From positions 1 through 55,828 of the forward strand of contig JAPPES010000006.1 in NCBI GenBank assembly GCA_028824125.1: a stretch of 55,828 nucleotides of DNA. The letters run 5' to 3'. Origin of the DNA: Candidatus Poribacteria bacterium (GTDB lineage Bacteria; Poribacteria; WGA-4E; WGA-3G). Below, one piece after another: positions 1-8,835 of the stretch. Position numbers and translations under genes: made by a program. How positions within the stretch are numbered: position 1 is the first letter of the stretch; the number at the start of each line of letters is the position of its first letter. The notes beneath the pieces were generated by a model that had not been told where the DNA came from, did not search any database, and saw only the letters and a program-made list of their open reading frames with translations.

Positions 1-54
1 AACCTCGCCAAATTACCGAATTAATAACTTAAACTTCATAAAGTTTGTGCTACA
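1..54. repeat. Direct repeat, copy 1 (second copy at 51495-51548)
   Basis: The first 54 bases of the window match 51495-51548 in the same orientation with about two differences. A degraded relative (CGAATT, then CTTCATA and GTTTGTG) lies near 6139-6180. The other copy is embedded in a composite inverted-repeat element, so this is probably the right part of such an element cut by the window edge. The rest of 55-181 shows only the ribosome binding site of the next gene. Confidence 0.8.
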
Positions 55-181
55 AGATAGCAAATTAAGTTATAAATAGACAGATAACAATTCTTGTTCT
101 TCTATGTACTGGAACAATTAGAGTTAGAATGGAATAGTTTTAGGTAAACTCCGTAACTATTTTAATTCAAAGGAGAATACT

Positions 182-994
182 ATGAGGTGGCGGCAAGTTT
201 TGAAAAACTTGGTTCGCACTGCAGGTGTACTGGGACAAGAACTAATAAGCGCTTATCGGGAGTTGATAAAATCTATTCGTTCCATTGACAAAGATCGGAT
301 GCCGGATCCGAGACAAGTTATTAGGGAGTTGAAAAGGATTCTACGTTCCATCATCCAGGCAGGAAAAGAGAAATTGGGAGAATTGTGGGAGGCAATCCAA
401 AATTTGAAAGATGCTATAGCAAAGATAACCAAAGCGAAGATGCCAGATATGCGTGACGTCTTCGGTTCTATAGGCGAATGGTGGTGGGACTTGAAAAGTT
501 CACTTCAGAAGTTGAAAGAGTCTATTCCTTCAATTGAAGAAGTACGCGATCTTATTGAAGAAGTAAGAAAACAAAGCAAAGATGGCATTCCGCTCGACAA
601 AGTAGCAGAAATAATTGCTGGATTGGGGGTTCCTGGACTCATATTGCTGGTTGTAATGGCTGCTTCTCCTTTTTTTGGTGCAGCTGCAATAACTGCTTCT
701 CTTGCCGCTATTGGTCCATTTGGAATGCTTGGTGGTATCGCTGCTTTACTTGTTTTGGCATTCATTGCGAGTAATCTCACAAAATTTGGCTTTGAAGAGG
801 TATTCCGGGCAGTTTTAAACGATTTAAGAAAAAAAGGGCACACTATTCAGGAAATCTTGGACAAAATAGATAGTTACCCAATTTCCAAAGAATTAAAACT
901 AAAACTAAAAGAATATATAGAAAAATATTCTGAGGAAAACGAAGAGGAGAACGATTTAGAAGATAATGAAGAGGAGGTCAGCAGTGAACAGTGA
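182..994 (+). CDS. Hypothetical helical protein with central hydrophobic region
   Basis: I do not recognise this 270-residue protein. Residues 1-145 are charged amphipathic helices punctuated by a recurring hydrophobic-proline step (MP near 40 and 87, IP near 115 and 136), most clearly the pair MPDPRQV and MPDMRDV. Residues about 148-198 are two Gly/Ala-rich hydrophobic stretches that could span or insert into a membrane. The C-terminus (about 248-268) is strongly acidic. The start is supported by AAAGGAG seven bases before the ATG. Its last 11 bases overlap the next gene, whose ribosome site lies inside this frame, so the two are probably translationally coupled. No signal peptide is evident. 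Confidence 0.8.
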   Translation: MRWRQVLKNLVRTAGVLGQELISAYRELIKSIRSIDKDRMPDPRQVIRELKRILRSIIQAGKEKLGELWEAIQNLKDAIAKITKAKMPDMRDVFGSIGEWWWDLKSSLQKLKESIPSIEEVRDLIEEVRKQSKDGIPLDKVAEIIAGLGVPGLILLVVMAASPFFGAAAITASLAAIGPFGMLGGIAALLVLAFIASNLTKFGFEEVFRAVLNDLRKKGHTIQEILDKIDSYPISKELKLKLKEYIEKYSEENEEENDLEDNEEEVSSEQ

Positions 995-1799
995 TACAGT
1001 TAGTCTAACACCAGCACAAAGGTTACATTTTGACATCTACGGTTATGTCCTATTGGAAAACGTTTTGGCTACCGATGAAATTGATCGGATGAAAGATGCG
1101 CTTTACAGGATTAAAGTTGATGAAAACCTTGATGGCACAAGAGTTTACCTCAATTGGCGAGGCGAACACCACGCGCACATGGGAAACCTTGTTGAATACG
1201 ATCCCGCGTTGTTGGGATATGCAGCACATCCCAAACTTGTTCCGCTGGTTGAGGAGGTAGTCGGTGGGGCAGTACGACTTGAGGAAACAGAGGCTATCAT
1301 CAATAAGCGAAGTGCTGATGCTGATTTAGATGATCTCAACAATCGTCGTTACAACCCAACCGGTTTTCATCGTGGCACGCAGCACGGTTGGGGGACCTAT
1401 ATGGAACAAAACAAGTTTCACTGTATTTTTGTAAAGACGCTTGCTTATCTAACCGATGTTGGTCCTGACGATGGGGGAACGTGTGTGATACCAGGGAGCC
1501 ACCGCTTGACGTGGAAACAACATGAGATGATTGACGCAGCTTTGTCCGATGACAAACTTATCTATCAAGTTGAAGCCTCAGCTGGTTCAGTATTATTATT
1601 CGCTGAAGCACTCATACATAGCACCACTGCCATCCGTAGCGACAAAGAGCGTGTTATTCTCATCGCAGGCTATACGCCTCCGATGGTTCGAGAATGGCCA
1701 GGCAACGAGGTTAGCCCAGAATTTATTGAGACGCTCCCAGAAGAAATACGTCCCCTTATCTCTGGTAGTGACAGTTGGCATTGGAGACGCCGATACTAA
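984..1799 (+). CDS. Phytanoyl-CoA dioxygenase (PhyH) family protein with HxG motif
   Basis: The protein has the PhyH double-stranded beta-helix pattern: a first iron-binding His at 129, the segment PDDGGTCVIPGSH at 161-173 typical of the family, a distal His at 212 and an Arg at 223, where the 2-oxoglutarate-binding Arg is expected. I chose GTG 984 over the upstream in-frame ATG at 966 because GAGGAGGT lies at 971-978, correctly spaced for the GTG. The usual HxD iron motif reads H129-R-G131, so the carboxylate ligand appears to be missing. In known Fe(II)/2OG enzymes Asp-to-Gly/Ala at this place is associated with halogenases, but loss of activity or a different ligand is possible. Substrate unknown. 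Confidence 0.8.
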   Translation: MNSDTVSLTPAQRLHFDIYGYVLLENVLATDEIDRMKDALYRIKVDENLDGTRVYLNWRGEHHAHMGNLVEYDPALLGYAAHPKLVPLVEEVVGGAVRLEETEAIINKRSADADLDDLNNRRYNPTGFHRGTQHGWGTYMEQNKFHCIFVKTLAYLTDVGPDDGGTCVIPGSHRLTWKQHEMIDAALSDDKLIYQVEASAGSVLLFAEALIHSTTAIRSDKERVILIAGYTPPMVREWPGNEVSPEFIETLPEEIRPLISGSDSWHWRRRY

Positions 1800-1809
1800 C
1801 CTATAGCAC

Positions 1810-1843
1810 TGTAGGAAATTGTAACGCCTGACTTATTCCTACA
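1810..1843. terminator. Hairpin between convergent genes
   Basis: TGTAGGAA (1810-1817) pairs with TTCCTACA (1836-1843) between the converging PhyH and Uma2 genes. There is no clear T-run, so a terminator role is inferred from position; it may instead be a small dispersed hairpin. Confidence 0.3.
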
Positions 1844-1873
1844 AGGAGGAATAGATTTCGCAGAAACCTATAT

Positions 1874-2605
1874 TCAACTCTCATACTTTGCCCGCAGTTG
1901 TTCAATTTCCAATAGTGCCTTGGCGAGTTCGGTTTCAACGTTTTGGCGGGAAACTGATTCCTGCTGTGCGCGTTCTTCAGCGTATTGTGCGCGTTCTTCA
2001 GCGTATTGTGCGCGTTCTTCAGCATGCTCTACCCTTTCTGGAGGGGGTTGCAACCATTGTTCAGTGTGAGGATTGTAAAGCCTTAAAACACCTCCATGTT
2101 CACCGAGTTCCAAATCCAACACGGTGGAGGGTAGACGCTCATTGACAAAATCTATCTCTTGATACACACCGTCTGTAAGTCGAAACCCGATAAAATCTGG
2201 GTGTATCTCACCGTAAGGATCGTAAATATAATATTCCTTCACCGTAAGAATCGACGCATAAAGCACCTTCTTTTTTCGTATGTCATCTCTAAAAGTACTG
2301 GGACTTGCTAATTCCAGAACAAAATCGGGCGTGTTACCTTCTTCCCACGTTAGATAGGTGCGGCGTGGTTTTTTAGAAACACCAAAAACCACGAATACAT
2401 CCGGGGCAACAGATTTCCTTGTGTTTCCCTCTTCGTAATACATCAACAGGTTTCCCGATACATAAACCGGGTCATCCCGGAAATGGTGTTGCAGCATCTG
2501 AATGAAATCCACCATTAAATCGCGATGTTTGTCTGTTTCTGCCATAGGTTTACCGTCCGATTCAGGATAGGCTATTGTCGGTGCAGACTGTATTTTTCGG
2601 TTCAT
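1874..2605 (-). CDS. Uma2 family (PD-(D/E)XK) endonuclease-like protein
   Basis: The Uma2 (DUF820) pattern is visible: YVSGNLLMYYEEG, VAPDVFVVFG, PDFVLELASPST, KKVLYASILTVKEYYIYDP. The Asp of VAPDV and the E/K residues of the last two segments match the predicted nuclease core. The C-terminus is a coiled coil made of heptads AEERAQY repeated three times, encoded by 21-bp DNA repeats. The start at 2605 is chosen over an in-frame codon 24 bases upstream because AGGAGA sits seven bases before it. A related gene lies at 39723-40457. Uma2 proteins are common in multi-copy families in cyanobacteria and related lineages; their role is poorly known. Confidence 0.85.
   Translation of the reverse strand: MNRKIQSAPTIAYPESDGKPMAETDKHRDLMVDFIQMLQHHFRDDPVYVSGNLLMYYEEGNTRKSVAPDVFVVFGVSKKPRRTYLTWEEGNTPDFVLELASPSTFRDDIRKKKVLYASILTVKEYYIYDPYGEIHPDFIGFRLTDGVYQEIDFVNERLPSTVLDLELGEHGGVLRLYNPHTEQWLQPPPERVEHAEERAQYAEERAQYAEERAQQESVSRQNVETELAKALLEIEQLRAKYES
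1967..2026. repeat. 21-bp tandem repeat inside Uma2 gene
   Basis: A unit close to GCGCGTTCTTCAGCGTATTG is repeated about three times with 21-bp period. It encodes heptads of the C-terminal coiled coil. Confidence 0.85.
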
Positions 2606-2688
2606 CGTGCCATCTCCTAAAAGTGGCAAGGATTGTAATTTAGTGCAGGTTAATATTGCCTTATAATTTATACTTTTTTATTAGAGTA

Positions 2689-2824
2689 TAACCCAAGTTG
2701 CTACCTATTTTGTAAATTCTCTTGTAGGAGGGGTTTCCAACCTCGATTTATTACAAAAGACACCATGAATCAATGAAAAACAATGTCTTTCTGTTCAAAG
2801 TTTTGTAAGTAGCAACTTGAGTTA
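2689..2824. repeat. MITE-like element, terminal repeat TAACCCAAGTTGCTAC
   Basis: TAACCCAAGTTGCTAC at 2689-2704 is the inverted complement, with one mismatch, of GTAGCAACTTGAGTTA at 2809-2824. The 136-bp element fills most of the 331-bp gap between the Uma2 and sulfatase genes and has no coding capacity. A related half-end occurs near 8543-8558. The remaining gap sequence is AT-rich with no gene seen. Confidence 0.75.
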
Positions 2825-2936
2825 GAGTATAGTATACCACACTCGCTTTGAATGTCACGTTTTTTAAATTTACAGTTGACTGCTATTAGCAGTGTGAATG
2901 TAGCATCCCGTGAATGTATTCTCCTCAATAATGTGA

Positions 2937-4448
2937 TTATGCTCCCGAAGTTCGCGGCATCCACAACGACTCTTTTCCCATTTCCGCGAACAACAGTTTC
3001 ATCACCAATTCTGCCTTTAATTCAGTGTGCTCAGATGAATTCCAAAGATTGTTGATTTCCCCTGGATCCTCGTGCATGTCAAACAACTCTCCATATTCAC
3101 GGTTGTAGTAAACAGTGAGTTTGTAACGGTCATCAACATAGGTTTTTACATGAACAGTCGCTGGTTCATGATGGTTTTCAACAATGATATGGTCACGTGC
3201 GTGTGCTTCTTGCCCGGACCAGACCGGCATCTGATCTACACCTGTCATCGGAAGTGGTATGTCAATCCCTGCTGCACTGAGAAACGAAGGTGCTAAATCA
3301 ACTAAGGTTTGCAACGCATCAGATTGTTTCCCTGCAGGGACAACCCCTGGATAACGGACGATAAATGGCACTTTTATAACATCTTCGTAGTGGAATGCTC
3401 CTTTTGCTATAAGACCGTGCTGCCCGTAAAAATGCCCGTGATCTGATGTGAAGACAACCAATGTGTTATCGGCGAGCCCGAGTTCATCAAGTTTTGCCAT
3501 GATATTGCCGATATACTTATCCATCAGACTCACCATGCCGTAATAGACAGCAATGTCTTTGGCGAGTTCATTACGATCTCGCAAATGCGACCTAAATCCG
3601 TGAACACCTTTACCGCTTTCACGCCATTCAGAGAAATCCGGTTTTTGCTGCTGCGTTAATTGAAAGTGTGGCGGGTTGTTGTCATGTTCTCCCTCTGTTA
3701 CGGATGGCACCGTCAAGGCTTCAGGGTCATACATTGTATCCCACGGTTCTGGCACAAGATATTTCGGGTGCGGATCAAAGAAACTTGCCCATAAGAAAAA
3801 GTTCTCGCCGTTCTGTTGATAGGTTTCCATCAAAGCGTTTGTGCGTTCAGCAATCCAGGTATCGTAATGATATTCTTCAGGAATCGGCCATTTTCGGTGT
3901 TGTCCCTTAGCATTTCCTGTTGGGGGTGCAAAATAATCGCGCCAATTGGTAAGTCCTTTTTCCTCCATCCAGATAGCATAGTGCTGCCCGACATGTGCTT
4001 CATCGGCATGGTTACGCGCCAGTTCAACGTGTTCAAACCCATAAAAGGGTTCATTGAAGTTTCGCCAAAAGTCTAAATCTTGTAAAATAGGATAGGATTC
4101 CAGTGATGGAAATTCGTCTGTTCCGTGCAAGGGTTGGAAGTGTGCTTTTCCGACTAAGGCAGTGCGATAGCCTGCATTTGTAAAATCTTCGCCGACGGTG
4201 TGTTCATCTTCAGAAAGTTTTGTGCCAAGTGACCATGCTCCGTGTTGACTCGGATATTTGCCTGTAATGATAGAGGCGCGTGTCGGTGTGCAGGTTGGAT
4301 TCGGGCAGTAGGCCCTATGGAAAAGTGTGCCATCCTGTGCTAAAGCATCTAAATGAGGCGTCTGAATTTCGGGGTTAAGGCAACCTAAGGTATTCCAATG
4401 TTGTTGGTCACTTGTGATAAGCAAAATATTTGGTCTGGATTTATCCAT
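2937..4448 (-). CDS. Type I sulfatase (Cys-type)
   Basis: This is an alkaline-phosphatase superfamily sulfatase of about 503 residues. The N-terminus NILLITSDQQHW carries a metal-binding Asp. The signature C53-T-P-T-R57 is the Cys-type CxPxR site whose Cys is oxidised to formylglycine. Later NTLVVFTSDHGHFYGQHG supplies further metal ligands. The start at 4448 follows AGGAGA at good spacing; an in-frame upstream ATG lacks one. There is no signal peptide, so it is probably cytoplasmic. It lies 68 bp downstream of the maturase gene on the same strand, so the pair likely forms an operon. Substrate, probably a sulfated glycan or related ester, cannot be assigned. Confidence 0.93.
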   Translation of the reverse strand: MDKSRPNILLITSDQQHWNTLGCLNPEIQTPHLDALAQDGTLFHRAYCPNPTCTPTRASIITGKYPSQHGAWSLGTKLSEDEHTVGEDFTNAGYRTALVGKAHFQPLHGTDEFPSLESYPILQDLDFWRNFNEPFYGFEHVELARNHADEAHVGQHYAIWMEEKGLTNWRDYFAPPTGNAKGQHRKWPIPEEYHYDTWIAERTNALMETYQQNGENFFLWASFFDPHPKYLVPEPWDTMYDPEALTVPSVTEGEHDNNPPHFQLTQQQKPDFSEWRESGKGVHGFRSHLRDRNELAKDIAVYYGMVSLMDKYIGNIMAKLDELGLADNTLVVFTSDHGHFYGQHGLIAKGAFHYEDVIKVPFIVRYPGVVPAGKQSDALQTLVDLAPSFLSAAGIDIPLPMTGVDQMPVWSGQEAHARDHIIVENHHEPATVHVKTYVDDRYKLTVYYNREYGELFDMHEDPGEINNLWNSSEHTELKAELVMKLLFAEMGKESLWMPRTSGA

Positions 4449-4516
4449 ATATCTCCTTTCTGTTTTTCGCAAAATCAGAAAACAGGCTCCATTTTATAAG
4501 ACGATTTATTTTAAGT

Positions 4517-5827
4517 TCATACATTCTTCCCTAAACAACACTGCTTATATTTTCGTCCACTACCACACGGGCAAGGGGAATTCCGTCCAATTTTCTGTGA
4601 CGACGTTGAAATGGTCTGAGTTTTTAGATTATTACCTTTGCCCTTTGTTTGCCGTTGTTCTCGCATTATCGGTATAATACTATTAGCAGGTTTTCCTGCT
4701 TGGAGCGCCGAAGCCATCAGTTTCATCGGTTCATCAATGTGGTTAAAAAAATGCTTATATCCTGCACAGAGGAAGTTCAAACCATCTTCTCCATCTGGCG
4801 TTTTGATAATTCGGTTTTTCGGACAGCCACCATTGCAGACGAACTTTACCTCACAATTACGGCAGTACTCCGGTAGTGTATCCCGTTTATCTGTGCCAAA
4901 TTTGCGTTGGAAAGACGAATCAACCATGTCCGCTATTGAGGTCTCTTCTATGTTGCCGATGTAGTAGTCAGGTGTAACGTAATGATCGCAGGAATAGAGA
5001 TCACCATTATGTTCAATTGCCATCGCATCACCGCAAGTCTCATTGAAAATACACAAACTCGGGTTATAGCCTAACCATGCTTCCAACGCCACATCAAAAA
5101 TCTGCACAAATATTTTACCAATATCATTTACTACCCATTCATCAAAAATCGTAGAGAGGAATTTGCCATACTGCTTTCCCGTGACCGAGCGTGGGGATAC
5201 ATTTTTCCCATCAAAATGCTCAACCGCTGGAATAAACTGCATGAACTCCGCGCCAAGTTCTTTGAAATAGTTGTATATCTCTTTCGGATATTCGGCATTA
5301 TGGTTGTTCACAACACAAAGTATGTTATAGTCAACGTTATGCTTCTGTAAAATCCGCAACCCACGAATTACCTCTTCTGATGACGGACGCCCGCGTTTGT
5401 CATAGCGGTACTTATCGTGAATTTCCGGTGGTCCATCAATACTTATCCCTATTAAAAACTTGTTCTGCTTAAAAAATTGCCCCCATTCATCATCAAGTAG
5501 CGTGGCATTCGTTTGAAAGGTATTTTGGATCGTCATGCCGGTGCGCCTATACCTCTGTTGATATCGGATTGCTTGTCGAAAAAAATCTACACCCATCAAC
5601 GTCGGTTCGCCACCTTGCCACGCAAACGTAACTTCATTAACTTGCTGTGCCTCAATGTATTGTTTGACGTAATTCTCCAAAGTTTCGTCGCCCATCCGGA
5701 AAGAGCGAGTTTCAGGGTAGAGTTTTTCTTTTTCCAAATAAAAGCAGTATTCGCAATCCAAATTGCAAATTGGCCCTATCGGTTTTGTCATCACATGAAA
5801 AGCTCGTGGGGCTTTAGGTTGAACCAT
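4517..5827 (-). CDS. Anaerobic sulfatase-maturating enzyme (radical SAM/SPASM)
   Basis: The radical SAM cluster motif C21-N-L-D-C25-E-Y-C28 is at the N-terminus. Cysteines of the SPASM/auxiliary-cluster region follow, including CGDAMAIEHNGDLYSCDHYV and YCRNCEVKFVCNGGCPKNR. Known enzymes of this family convert the active-site Cys or Ser of sulfatases to formylglycine, and the adjacent Cys-type sulfatase is the natural substrate. The last 23 residues form a SEC-C zinc motif (CPCGSGRKYKQCC), a known extra tail in some family members. AGGAGG precedes the ATG by eight bases. Confidence 0.94.
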   Translation of the reverse strand: MVQPKAPRAFHVMTKPIGPICNLDCEYCFYLEKEKLYPETRSFRMGDETLENYVKQYIEAQQVNEVTFAWQGGEPTLMGVDFFRQAIRYQQRYRRTGMTIQNTFQTNATLLDDEWGQFFKQNKFLIGISIDGPPEIHDKYRYDKRGRPSSEEVIRGLRILQKHNVDYNILCVVNNHNAEYPKEIYNYFKELGAEFMQFIPAVEHFDGKNVSPRSVTGKQYGKFLSTIFDEWVVNDIGKIFVQIFDVALEAWLGYNPSLCIFNETCGDAMAIEHNGDLYSCDHYVTPDYYIGNIEETSIADMVDSSFQRKFGTDKRDTLPEYCRNCEVKFVCNGGCPKNRIIKTPDGEDGLNFLCAGYKHFFNHIDEPMKLMASALQAGKPANSIIPIMREQRQTKGKGNNLKTQTISTSSQKIGRNSPCPCGSGRKYKQCCLGKNV

Positions 5828-5858
5828 TCGATTTTCCTCCTGCTTGAGTTTGCGTTAA

Positions 5859-5887
5859 AGTGTAGCACATACCACCTGAATCTACAA
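5859..5887 (-). promoter_or_regulatory. Candidate sigma-70 promoter of the maturase-sulfatase operon
   Basis: On the minus strand TTGTAG (5887-5882) is separated by 17 bases from TACACT (5864-5859), about 30 bases upstream of the maturase start. Inferred from consensus similarity only. Confidence 0.4.
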
Positions 5888-5907
5888 GCAAAAGTGTGCT
5901 GAACCAG

Positions 5908-5931
5908 AGTTATTTAGTTTTAAATATTTTT
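5908..5931. repeat. GGGTTATTTAGTTTTAAAA repeat, copy 1
   Basis: This carries the motif AGTTATTTAGTTTTAAA. Similar copies occur near 29464, 42400 and 45769, with an inverted copy near 15421. Four of the five lie 55-170 bp upstream of minus-strand start codons. It begins the 489-bp gap 5828-6316, which is otherwise filled by the repeats listed below. Confidence 0.65.
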
Positions 5932-6059
5932 GATGATTTTTTACCATGACGTTAATTTTATGTGTTGCGATCTTTTATGTGTCTTTAGTCTCGTGAATCA
6001 ACACCAAATACGCGTTTGGTGTTTGGCGGGGATGATATGTTTTTGCAGCACATGGCAAC

Positions 6060-6135
6060 AAACATATCGTCCCTACGGGACTAAAGAGCGTGTATGCAAC
6101 GTTTTTCTATAAACATATCGTCCCTACGGGACTAA
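6060..6135. repeat. Two direct copies of AACATATCGTCCCTACGGGACTAA
   Basis: The unit occurs at 6060-6086 and 6111-6135, 51 bp apart, and contains the small palindrome GTCCC/GGGAC. The same pair with 50-bp spacing occurs at 45927-46003. With only two units per site this is a dispersed repeat, not a CRISPR array. Confidence 0.8.
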
Positions 6136-6136
6136 G

Positions 6137-6252
6137 AAAATTACCGAATTTATTTTTTAATCTTCATACGGTTTGTGGAACAGCTTCTGTTGTCAGTTCT
6201 GTTTTCAAAACAGGTTTATCAAAGTGTCCTAATAATTTCAAAGTACACTATA
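6137..6252 (+). repeat. Dispersed element ending TTTCAAAGTACACTATA
   Basis: The segment resembles 51498-51620: TTACCGAATT, CTTCATA, GTTTGTGG, a TCTGTTTTCAAAACAGG-like middle and a right end TATCAAAGTGTCC...TTTCAAAG.ACACTATA. An inverted copy lies at 34309-34464. It ends 64 bp before the acetyltransferase start, and TTTCAA (6236-6241) with TATAAT (6260-6265) could give that gene a promoter. Confidence 0.6.
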
Positions 6253-6316
6253 CCTATGCTATAATAGGATAATCTGCAGAATGAAATGATTAGCAGAAAG
6301 TCAGAGGAATTAATAA

Positions 6317-6913
6317 ATGGCACGACAACTTAGAATGGTGCGTCCCAACCTAAAAGATTTACCGAAATTAGAACTTCCCACAGGCTACAGTTTACGGACC
6401 TACCGAGAGGGTGATGAGGTCCATTGGGCAAACATCATTAGCGATTCATTCGGTGGAAGAGAACGCACCACCCAAGATACGCGCAATGAAATTACCAGCC
6501 GAGACGTATTTGTCCCAGATGGATTCTATTTCGTAACACATCACGATATTCCTGTCGGCACAGCCTGTGCATGGCGACAATCCGTTGACGAAGCAGAGGT
6601 GGGATACGTGCACATGGTAGGTGTTTTAGGCAAACATACTGGGCAAAAACTGGGTAAATGGGTATCACTTGCTGTTCTCTACTATTTTCGCGATAATAGG
6701 TTTTCTTGTTCTATGCTCGACACAGATGATTTTCGCCTCCCTGCTATCAAAACCTATCTAAATCTCGGATTTGTGCCTGTCTACGTTGACGACACGCAAC
6801 CTGAGCGGTGGGAAAAGATATTGAAAAAATTAGAACTCCCACTTATGACTACGCAGATTGCGCAAGTGCGGGAGTCACTTTCTACTGAATTGTGGGTAAA
6901 AGTGTCGCGTTAG
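6317..6913 (+). CDS. GNAT family N-acetyltransferase
   Basis: The 198-residue protein fits a single GNAT domain: GYSLRTYREGDEVHWANII at the start of the fold, a central VGYVHMVGVLGKHTGQKLGKW segment matching the acetyl-CoA pyrophosphate loop, and AIKTYLNLGFVPVYVDD as the typical C-terminal motif. The acceptor substrate is unknown. AGAGGAA precedes the ATG. The next gene begins nine bases after the stop, so the two are likely cotranscribed. Confidence 0.85.
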   Translation: MARQLRMVRPNLKDLPKLELPTGYSLRTYREGDEVHWANIISDSFGGRERTTQDTRNEITSRDVFVPDGFYFVTHHDIPVGTACAWRQSVDEAEVGYVHMVGVLGKHTGQKLGKWVSLAVLYYFRDNRFSCSMLDTDDFRLPAIKTYLNLGFVPVYVDDTQPERWEKILKKLELPLMTTQIAQVRESLSTELWVKVSR

Positions 6914-6922
6914 CGTTGAAAA

Positions 6923-8527
6923 ATGAAATTACCGATTTCGCTAAGAAATAGCATATACAATCTCAATCTCTTGATAATGCCTATTATCCTTGCTATCGGT
7001 TTTGGACTTCGCATTCTTGGTATAGGTGTCGGTTTACCTAATACACCCGATCCTCGCGAAACCCTGATTGCACAAGACATTTTAAACCTCATTAATTTTA
7101 CTGCCCCTCCAGAAATCTACAACTGGCCCGGCACAGCATGGTTTTATTTAATTGCAGTGGTGGGCAAAGTGCTTTCTATTTTCGGATTGCCTTTGACCGA
7201 AGCGCGTGTGATCTGGATAGCACGGTTTATGAATGTCCTATTGTCAACAGGCACGATATGGTTGACGTACTGCCTTGGAACGAGAGTTCGTAACAAACGT
7301 GTAGGTCAGATTGCAGCAGGTTTCTTAGCTGTGGCAATGTTACATGCCACAAACGAATCGCGTTTCGCACTTGTTGACATTCCCGCAACCTTTTGTGTTA
7401 CCTTATTCCTTTGGTTAGCTGCACGAGATACCCACCTCATGTTCCGAACTTGCCTCTGGTTAGGTGTTATTGCAGGAATCAGTATTGCAGTTAAGTTTCC
7501 AACCGTCTTTGTTGGTTTCTCTCTTCTTATTTTTTTTAAAACCGAAAACTTTTATCAGAAATTTGTTACGATAGTTGGCGTTGCTGCTGCCACCTTTACA
7601 CTAATCTGTCCATATTGGCTGATTGATCTGATGTCATCAGAGTGGAATCTTTTTTATGATGACTTTTGGTATGAAACTATGCACTATCATCACGGGCACT
7701 TCGGGCTTTTCTCGACTGGTGAGACAGATTGGGGACATCGGTTTCTGTACTTATGGACACTCTTGAAGTGGGGAATGGGATTGCCACTTGCTCTGCTTGT
7801 AGGTTTTGGTGTAGTGTCTACACTCGTTAAGTCGATAACATCATCGGCCACAAACCTACTTACCGATGAAAAAATACAGAAGGGATTGATGATATTGGCT
7901 TTTGTTATCCCGTACCTATTGTTTATTGGGACGTTCAAAGTGTCCTTCACGCGCCACCTACTGCTTCTCTATCCTGCGCTTACAGTTCTTGTTGCCGCAT
8001 TTCTTGTCGTACTTGACAAGCGGCTTAGTATCCTCTTCGGAAGTGCAGTTTGGCTCTATTCTTATGTTTACACTGCTGCATTTGCCGCTGTAATGTTATC
8101 CCAACCTACTATTCAAGAAGCATCTGAATGGATATCAGCAAACATCCCACACGACAGTTCAATTGCCCGCGCCCCAGAAATCTTATTTGATTGGCTTATA
8201 CCTGAATTAGATAGGGATATGGTCCATCCAGATGAGGAATCGGAATGGGTTGTGATTATCCAACCGAATAGGGAAGTCTTTGAAAAATATGAGCAGAATC
8301 CGAAAGCTTATGAAGAGGTTGATTGGTATCCGCTGAAAGAAATTGAAATCGAGGAGACGCTGGAATTTTACAGAAGGATTTTTGGTGAAGACACCCGCTA
8401 CGAATTACGTAAAACATTTCAACACACTCCACAATTTCTTGGAATCCAAATATCCGATAATGGGGCACCTTTTCCAATGCGAGCACTTATGCATCCAGAA
8501 ATACGTTTATATCGCCAGATTAAATAA
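6923..8527 (+). CDS. Putative GT39-like membrane glycosyltransferase
   Basis: This 534-residue polytopic protein has about ten hydrophobic segments up to residue 390, then a soluble C-terminal region rich in acidic residues. The first extracytoplasmic loop carries PNTPDPRET, in the place of the catalytic acidic residue of ArnT/PMT-type (GT39/GT83) enzymes, and INFTAPPEIYNWPGTAWFYL follows as in that superfamily. The natural sugar donor and acceptor cannot be inferred. A second protein of the same general type is at 24732-26426, but the two are not close paralogs by eye. Confidence 0.7.
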   Translation: MKLPISLRNSIYNLNLLIMPIILAIGFGLRILGIGVGLPNTPDPRETLIAQDILNLINFTAPPEIYNWPGTAWFYLIAVVGKVLSIFGLPLTEARVIWIARFMNVLLSTGTIWLTYCLGTRVRNKRVGQIAAGFLAVAMLHATNESRFALVDIPATFCVTLFLWLAARDTHLMFRTCLWLGVIAGISIAVKFPTVFVGFSLLIFFKTENFYQKFVTIVGVAAATFTLICPYWLIDLMSSEWNLFYDDFWYETMHYHHGHFGLFSTGETDWGHRFLYLWTLLKWGMGLPLALLVGFGVVSTLVKSITSSATNLLTDEKIQKGLMILAFVIPYLLFIGTFKVSFTRHLLLLYPALTVLVAAFLVVLDKRLSILFGSAVWLYSYVYTAAFAAVMLSQPTIQEASEWISANIPHDSSIARAPEILFDWLIPELDRDMVHPDEESEWVVIIQPNREVFEKYEQNPKAYEEVDWYPLKEIEIEETLEFYRRIFGEDTRYELRKTFQHTPQFLGIQISDNGAPFPMRALMHPEIRLYRQIK

Positions 8528-8693
8528 TACTATTTCTATATGATAACCTAAGTTGCCACATAGTAGCACAAACTGTTAGATTGTGCATCCGTGAACGCAA
8601 ACTAACAGTTGCGCACAAAAATTGATCATGCCGAGCTCACGCTAATATAAACTATCAGTAACACCCAATAACTGATAATTCTTAAACTAAATC

Positions 8694-8822
8694 AGGACTT
8701 ACGCATTTTCTCTTAAAGTCCCACTGATAAGGGGGATTTAGGGGGTTAAATCACTGAAATATCATTGAATAACGACTTTTTAACCCCCCTACCCCCTTAT
8801 CAAGGGGCAATGCGTAAGTCCT
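8694..8822. repeat. MITE-like element, terminal repeat AGGACTTACGCATT, copy 1
   Basis: AGGACTTACGCATT (8694-8707) and AATGCGTAAGTCCT (8809-8822) are perfect 14-bp inverted repeats. The inner arms CTGATAAGGGGGATTTAGGG and the pyrimidine-rich CCCCCTTATCAAGGGG extend the palindrome. A second, diverged copy is at 35397-35540. It lies in the 370-bp gap 8528-8897; 8560-8615 also holds a CAAACTGTTAG/CTAACAGTTGCG inverted repeat. Confidence 0.9.
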
Positions 8823-8835
8823 ATAAATTTTACAG

